A stretch of 64,000 nucleotides of DNA from Dasypus novemcinctus (lineage: Eukaryota; Chordata; Mammalia; Cingulata; Dasypodidae): the NCBI RefSeq assembly GCF_030445035.2, contig NC_080676.1, positions 15,476,940-15,540,939 of the forward strand, given 5' to 3'. A program made the translations under genes and the position numbers. The notes beneath the pieces are model-generated. The model did not search any database and had not been told where the DNA came from. It saw nothing but the letters and a program-made list of their open reading frames with translations. Each line of letters starts with the position of its first letter. The stretch's first letter is position 1. Of the stretch, positions 58,400-64,000 are shown piece after piece.

Positions 58400-61300
58400 G
58401 CCATTAAATATTGGGTAGAAACCTGCAGTCTCACTGGTTGAGAAATCAAAGGATAGTATTTGAGGCAACCAGATCTAGTGGAAAGTGGAGGAAGGAATCC
58501 TAGAAAGAAAAGACTCATAAAGATACAGCTCCAAATTTTGTATATAAATTCTACGCAAATTTATTGTTGACCCCTGTACTATGCATATGTGGAGCATATT
58601 CCAGGGAGCATAGCTGTACCTAAAATTCATAGAGCTAACAGCTCTTGCCACTGCCAGAGAGGCAGAATTTAATTTGAGCTCAGTTAAATTAACTGGTAAT
58701 AGTAACAGATGACCAAGGAGATCTCCTAAATTCTAGGCAAAGACCTCAAATCCTATTTCTCTTGGATAGGATCAATGACCCAAGCCAGTACAATAATTGC
58801 TTTCTTTGCCTGTTGATTCAGAGACTTGAGAGCCCAAAGTGGCCAGGTGGCAGTCTTAAATTCCAGTTCAATGGAATCATTGTTGTGTTACCTGGTGAAA
58901 ACACTCCTCCTTTATGAATTAAGACATGTAGACCAGAAGAGCTTAGGTTTCAGGGACATGAAGGGATTTTTTTTTTAGTGCATCATTAGGGGTAATAGTG
59001 AGTGTTACCACTCCCATTTCCACACCTTGTTTCCTGGAGCTGTAAGTCTGGGCGTTTGGAGAAACAGTATCATAGAGTGATAGCTAATTTAGAGCATGCA
59101 CAGACTGTGGGAGAACACTGTCCCAGACCTGAGAGGTATTGCTTCATAGTTGGCATCATAATTAAGTCTTTAAAAGACCATTCCACCATTCTATCAATCC
59201 AGCTGTTTCAGGATGATGGGGAACATAATAAAAACCAGTGAATTTCATGAGCATGCGCCACACTTCATTTGCTCTAAAGTGGGTTCCTTAATCAATAGCA
59301 ATTCATTATGGAATATCATGATGGTAAATAAGACATTATTTAAGTCCACAATCATAGTTTTGGCTGAAGAATTGTGTGCAGGCAAAGCAAACCTATATCC
59401 AGAGTACAACTCTAAGCCAATTAGAGCAAAATATTGCCCATTACCATGATGGAAGTCATCCAATGTAATCAACCTGCCACCAGGTAGCAGACTGATCACC
59501 TTGGGGATTGGAGTCATATCAGAAAGTGTTATTCACTGCTGCTGGCAGATTGGACACTCAGCAGTAGCTGTAAGCCAGGTTGGCCTTGGTGAGTGAAAGT
59601 CCACATTACTAAGCCCTGCACAACCTCCATCTCTACCATTGTGGCTACTTTTTTTCTTGGGCCTATTGGCCAAAAACAGGTGTGGCTGCGGAAAGAGACA
59701 ATCTGGTATCCACAAAGCAGTCATCTTACCCACTTGATTATCAAAACCTTCCTCTGCTGAAGTCATCTTCTGATGACCATTTATGTGGCATGCGAATGTC
59801 TTTATATATTTTGCCCACTCAAAAAGGTCTATCCCCATACCAGTTTGCCAGACCTCTTTGTCACTAGTCTTCTAGTCACACTTTTCTAAGTCATTGACTT
59901 GGAAAAGTCATTGGCAAGAGCCAATGAATAAGCACATAAAGGCACCTCTGACCATTTCTTCTTCCAAGCAAAATGAACAAGGAGGTACACTGCCTCAGTG
60001 GGAGGATTTTCCCTCACCATTTTCCTTCAGAGATGTCTCAGAAAGGGGCTGCACTGCTGCAGCTGTCCACTTTCAGGTGGTACCTGCAAACATGCAGAAC
60101 TATCTGTAAACCAGGCCTTAGTTTTCTCTTCCTCAGTCAACTGATTGTAAGGAATTCCCCAAGAGGCCATAGTTGTGGGTTCAGAAAGAGAAAGTAATGT
60201 GACTGCAGCGGGAGTCATGGGCACTTGGGCCATTTCCTCATGTAACTTACTTAAGCCGTCAGGATGAACTCAAGCGCTATCTCATATATACCACCTCCAT
60301 TTGATGATGGAGTACTCCTGTACATGCACAACTTTATGGTTTGGCAGGTCAAACAATACCAAGCTCATGATAGGCCACTCAGGTCTCTTGGTGACTTTGT
60401 GGCCCACGGTTAAGTGTTTGGTCTCTACTAAGGACCAGTAGCAGCAAAAGTTGTTTCTCCAAAAGATAGTAGTTTTAGGAAGAGGATGGCAAGGTTTTGC
60501 TATAATAGATGAAGTTTTTGCTCTGTGATTCTCCTATAGGGGTCTGCCAAAGGCTCCAGACAGCATGTTTATTTGTCACTGACACTTCCAGCACCATTAG
60601 ATCTGCTGGGTCTTATGGCTCAAGTGGCAGAGCAGCATGTACAGCTCCTGCATCTGTTGCAGTCTTCTTCTTGTGTTCCATCCTCACTCAAAACTATATG
60701 CTTTTTGGGTCACTTGGTAAACGGGCCATATTAGCACCCCAAAATAAAGATTATCCTGTTTCAAAAATCCAAAGAAGCCAACCAGGCATTATGCCTCTTT
60801 TTTGGTTGTAGGAAGGAATAGATGCAACAGCTTATCTTTCACTTAGAAGGAATTTTTCAAAATGCCCCATATCACTGGACACCTAGAAATTTCACTGAGG
60901 AGGAAAGACCCTGAATATTTGTTGGATTCATCTCCTACCTGCTGATGTATCAGTGTCTTACCAATAATCATAAGGTTGGATAATTGACAAACCCCTGAGG
61001 TGGAAGAGTGAAGGTGTATTTCTGGCCTTGTCAGCTGAAAGCAAACTGTTTCCATTGGTCTTTACTAGCAGCAATTGATTTAAAAAAAAGCTTTGAACAG
61101 ATCACTGACTGTATACCAAGTACCAGGAGATGCATTGATTTGTTCAAGCAACAATATCACAACTGGAACAGCAGCTGCAATTAAAGTCACCACCTGGCTA
61201 AGTTTACAAAAATCCACTGTCATTCTCCTAGATTTATCTGTTGTTTTCACTGGCCCAATAGGGGAATTGAATGAAGTTCTGGTGGGAAAACCACCCTTAC

Positions 61301-63880
61301 ATCGTGTGAGTCCTTGAGGGGGGCACTGATCTCTGCAATCCTCCAGGAATCTGGTATTGCTTTAGATTTACTATTTGGCTAGGTAGGGGCAGTTCTAGTG
61401 GCTTCCACTTGGCCTTTCCTACCATAATAACCCTTACAGCACAAGTCAGGGAACCAATGTGGGGATTCTGCCCGTTGCTGAGTATATTTAATTCAATTAT
61501 GCATTCTAGACCTAGGGAAAGAACCATAGAATGGGTCCAGGGACCCACTAGACCCATTGTGAGATGTACCGGAGCTGTAACTCCATTGATCAACTGACTT
61601 TTATAGCCCCTACTCTGACTGGTGGACAACAGTGACATTTTGGGTCTCCTGGGATTAATGTCACCTCTGATTCTTTGTCTAATAATCCTGAAAAAAAAAA
61701 AAACAAACCTGATCATTTCCTTTTCCCCAGTGTGCAATGCAATAAACAGCTGTAGAACTCTTTGGGGAAGACTGGGGAGGAACATTAACAGTATAAATTT
61801 TTGGTAGTGTGCAGGTCCTTCCCCAAGGGAACCTGGCCTTCCCTTCATTCAAGGGGCTTTGGGTTTGTAAACTGTCTCTAGTCTGGGAATTGATGAAAAG
61901 ATCATGACTTGCTGCTTTTGTAATTCACTTGACCGCTCTACTCACACAGATCAAGTAAGAATTTAAAAGACTGCCCATCCATTTTACTTTTAGCTACTCT
62001 GTGAAATTCTAGCCAACAGCATAGGTCTGTGTGTTTCAATCTATTTGTCCATTATGGCTGCCAGGCTAAACCTTGTCTTTGGCCATTAATTCCTGCCACT
62101 TGGTTTCTGCCAACTGGGTAGCCAATCATCCCCATTAAGGGTCCAAGTACAGTGACGACAGTTCCTATATTAATACCTGACCTACAGAGAAGAGCAACTG
62201 CAGAGCTCTTCAGGGATGATGGTGTTAGTCTCACATATTTATGCCTTACAGAGTTGGTGAAAATTGTGTCCTCTGGACATTACTAGTGTGGGTAAGAAGG
62301 CCTAACATGATAAAGCCACTCTCATATTCCCACTCTATCTAAGCCTTTGGATGCCTTCATCTACATTATACCAGGGCAGTTTTGGCATCTCCACTTCAGG
62401 CAATGTAGGTCAACTTTTGGTCTATGTCCATCCTTTAGCCAACTACCTGAACAAACTATTAGAGTCCTTTCTAACACCTTGAGCTACAACACTGAGTCCA
62501 GAATCTCTGCTTAGTGGGTCCATATCAACAAATTCAGCCTGATCCAACTTTATGTTTTTCTATTCCTTCCACAATGGAATACCCTTAACATCCATTGCCA
62601 CATACTCTCATGATTTCTGCCTATATAAATTGGAAAAATCATGCAGTTCTTTTGGATTTTAGCATACCTCCTCAAGGGTCACACTTTGCCTCTCACATTT
62701 TGGGGCCTTTTGACACTTTAGTCTAGCTTCAGTTCTGGAAGAAAATAGGGGTGATGGGGGTGAGTCACAAGAAGAATTAGAAGTGTCTTGTGAGTCAACT
62801 ACTTCAGGACATTCTATTTCAATTTCATCTGGTGAAAGAGGATTAATCTTTTAAAACAGAGGAGTGAGGGCTATTTCTTCAGGGGAAGTGGTTTCAGATT
62901 TATCAGGCACAGCAGGATTAATCTTTTCAGGTGGAGACTGAATGTCTGAATCCTCAGGGCAAACTGGACATGAGGTGGTTGATTCCTCAGGGCAAACCGT
63001 TACTTTTTTTTTTTTAAGTGTGTGTGTGTGGGGGGGGGTGAGGAGTGAATCTGGGACCTTGTATGTGGGAAGCTGGCACTAAACCACTGAGTCACACTGG
63101 CTTCCCTGAGTTGGTTTTTTTGTTTGTTTTCTTGCTTGGTTTGCTTTTTCAAGAGGCACTGGAACTGACCCTGGGCCTCCCATGTGGGAACTGAATCACT
63201 TGAACCCCATCTGCTCCCAAATCATTACATTTTAATCTGGCAGTGAATCACCAGAATTGAAGTTTTCAAGTTTCCCCATTCCAATTTTCAGGATCCCATT
63301 CCTTTCCAATTAATGCCCTCACCTTAACAGCCGACACTATGCAGAGTTGGGATTTAGTTTATGTTGTAATTCAAAGCTACACACACAATGAGTCTCTGGG
63401 TCTGGTTTTCAGAAATCTCAAGTCTGGGGCTGTACAACATATGGTGTTCTTTTAGAGCACACATATAAACTTACAAGTCCTTCATGTGGAATTTAAATTG
63501 GAAATTTGAAGCCTTGAATTCATCCCTTTCTTTTACATCTGTAACCAGAATATTTAGGAACAAGTAGTCAATATCAATAAACTTTTTAACTCCACAAAAC
63601 TCTAAGAAGGTGTAAAAAATTCTCTCAGAGCCTTGTTGTTATAAGCATTTGAGTAGCTGCATCCAGTGATGATATTTTATGTATCTCTATTGGCAACTCA
63701 TGACAAGGACTATCAGTGACATCTTGATTGTTGAAAATAAAGTCATTAGTGTCTTTGAATCTAATCAGATTAGAGAATTACTTTCAGAAACCTCATAACC
63801 AATTCAGAAATATCATCCTTAAGATAACTGTTTCTCAAGAACCATTCCTTGTACCAAAGCTGTATTAGTCAGGTATTCAG
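58400..63880 (-). mobile_element. ERV-L internal region (gag to pol/dUTPase), decayed
   Basis: The plus strand follows the reverse complement of ERV-L almost without gaps in order. dUTPase and integrase lie at about 58760-59900, RNase H at 59900-60650, reverse transcriptase at 60650-61400, protease/gag end at 61400-62300, gag and leader at 62300-63880. Recognisable text includes 'ggccaggtggcag', 'ccaaaggctccagacagcat', 'atccactgtcattctcc' and 'gggtccagggacccact'. Frames are broken throughout. ERV-L lacks env. No flanking LTR was found in the window. A dimeric SINE interrupts gag. Confidence 0.8.
63012..63212 (-). mobile_element. Dimeric DAS-type SINE
   Basis: Two tRNA-derived units lie head to tail on the minus strand. 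The first begins at the complement of about 63212 (ggggagcagatgg...) and the second at the complement of about 63107 (gggaagccagtgtga...); each carries a 'cccacatgggagg'-like or 'cccacatacaagg'-like box. A T-rich stretch at 63005-63016 is its tail. Flanks 'caaaccgttac' and 'caaatcattac' look like a diverged target duplication. Confidence 0.7.
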
Positions 63881-64000
63881 GTTCTCTAGGTTAACAGAAT
63901 CAACAGGAGATTATATATGTATGTCATATATATATCATAGTTCTGAATGATATGTATACACACACACATATATATATGCACATATGTATTTATATATTCA
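63881..64000. repeat. TA/CA-rich microsatellite at the window end
   Basis: From 63914 the sequence is dominated by tatata and cacaca runs, preceded by 'tgtattagtcaggtattcag', a phrase often found at the edge of such tracts. Confidence 0.7.

Noticed and set aside
61297..61848. 183-codon minus frame
   Set aside because: Open stretch within decayed ERV-L sequence with mixed frames, not a functional gene.

Overview
This is a window of mammalian nuclear DNA, AT-rich and crowded with repeats. Two kinds of tRNA-derived SINE point to Xenarthra, most likely an armadillo such as Dasypus: a DAS-III-like copy at 22181-22587 and a dimeric DAS-like copy at about 63012-63212. A repeated solo-LTR family and L1 tails of the type I associate with xenarthran genomes support this. 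Most open reading frames here are chance frames in repeats; no microbial-type genes are present.

The dominant feature is one nearly complete endogenous retrovirus at 12166-20283 (8,118 bp). It has two 401-bp LTRs, a 6-bp target duplication (cccaaa), a tRNA-Lys1,2-type primer-binding site, gag, pro, pol, env and a polypurine tract. Gag-pro-pol is betaretroviral: two zinc knuckles, three frames linked by -1 shifts, YMDD reverse transcriptase and HHCC/DDE integrase. Env is gammaretroviral in type (CWLC in SU, CX6CC and an immunosuppressive-like region in TM), so the provirus is a recombinant. Gag carries one in-frame amber codon, and pol one frameshift and one lost RNase H aspartate. Env is open from its splice acceptor to its stop. 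The gag linker holds a dense array of YY1-like and ETS-like motifs.

The only host gene seen is on the minus strand: two 162-bp exons (54098-54259 and 50655-50816) of a phospholipid scramblase (PLSCR) family member, with splice sites, separated by a 3.3-kb intron. The first and last exons were not found.

The rest is layered repeats. An L1 with an inverted 5' part fills 1-2715. Positions 22061-26503 hold a minus-strand ERV whose two outer ends are inverted copies of the same LTR start, flanked by a 5-bp direct repeat. Positions 30780-32510 and 36480-36775 hold class III ERV-like remnants. A long xenarthran-type repeat lies at 33236-35600, next to L1 sequence at 35740-36480. Two LTRs sit head to head at 41111-42176. 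A long ERV-L internal region runs on the minus strand from about 58400 to 63880. Five copies of one solo-LTR family are scattered from 20396 to 58163. Old MER5-, MIR- and L1M-like fragments and microsatellites fill much of the remainder. Family names rest on sequence recognition without a database search, so repeat subfamily names are tentative.
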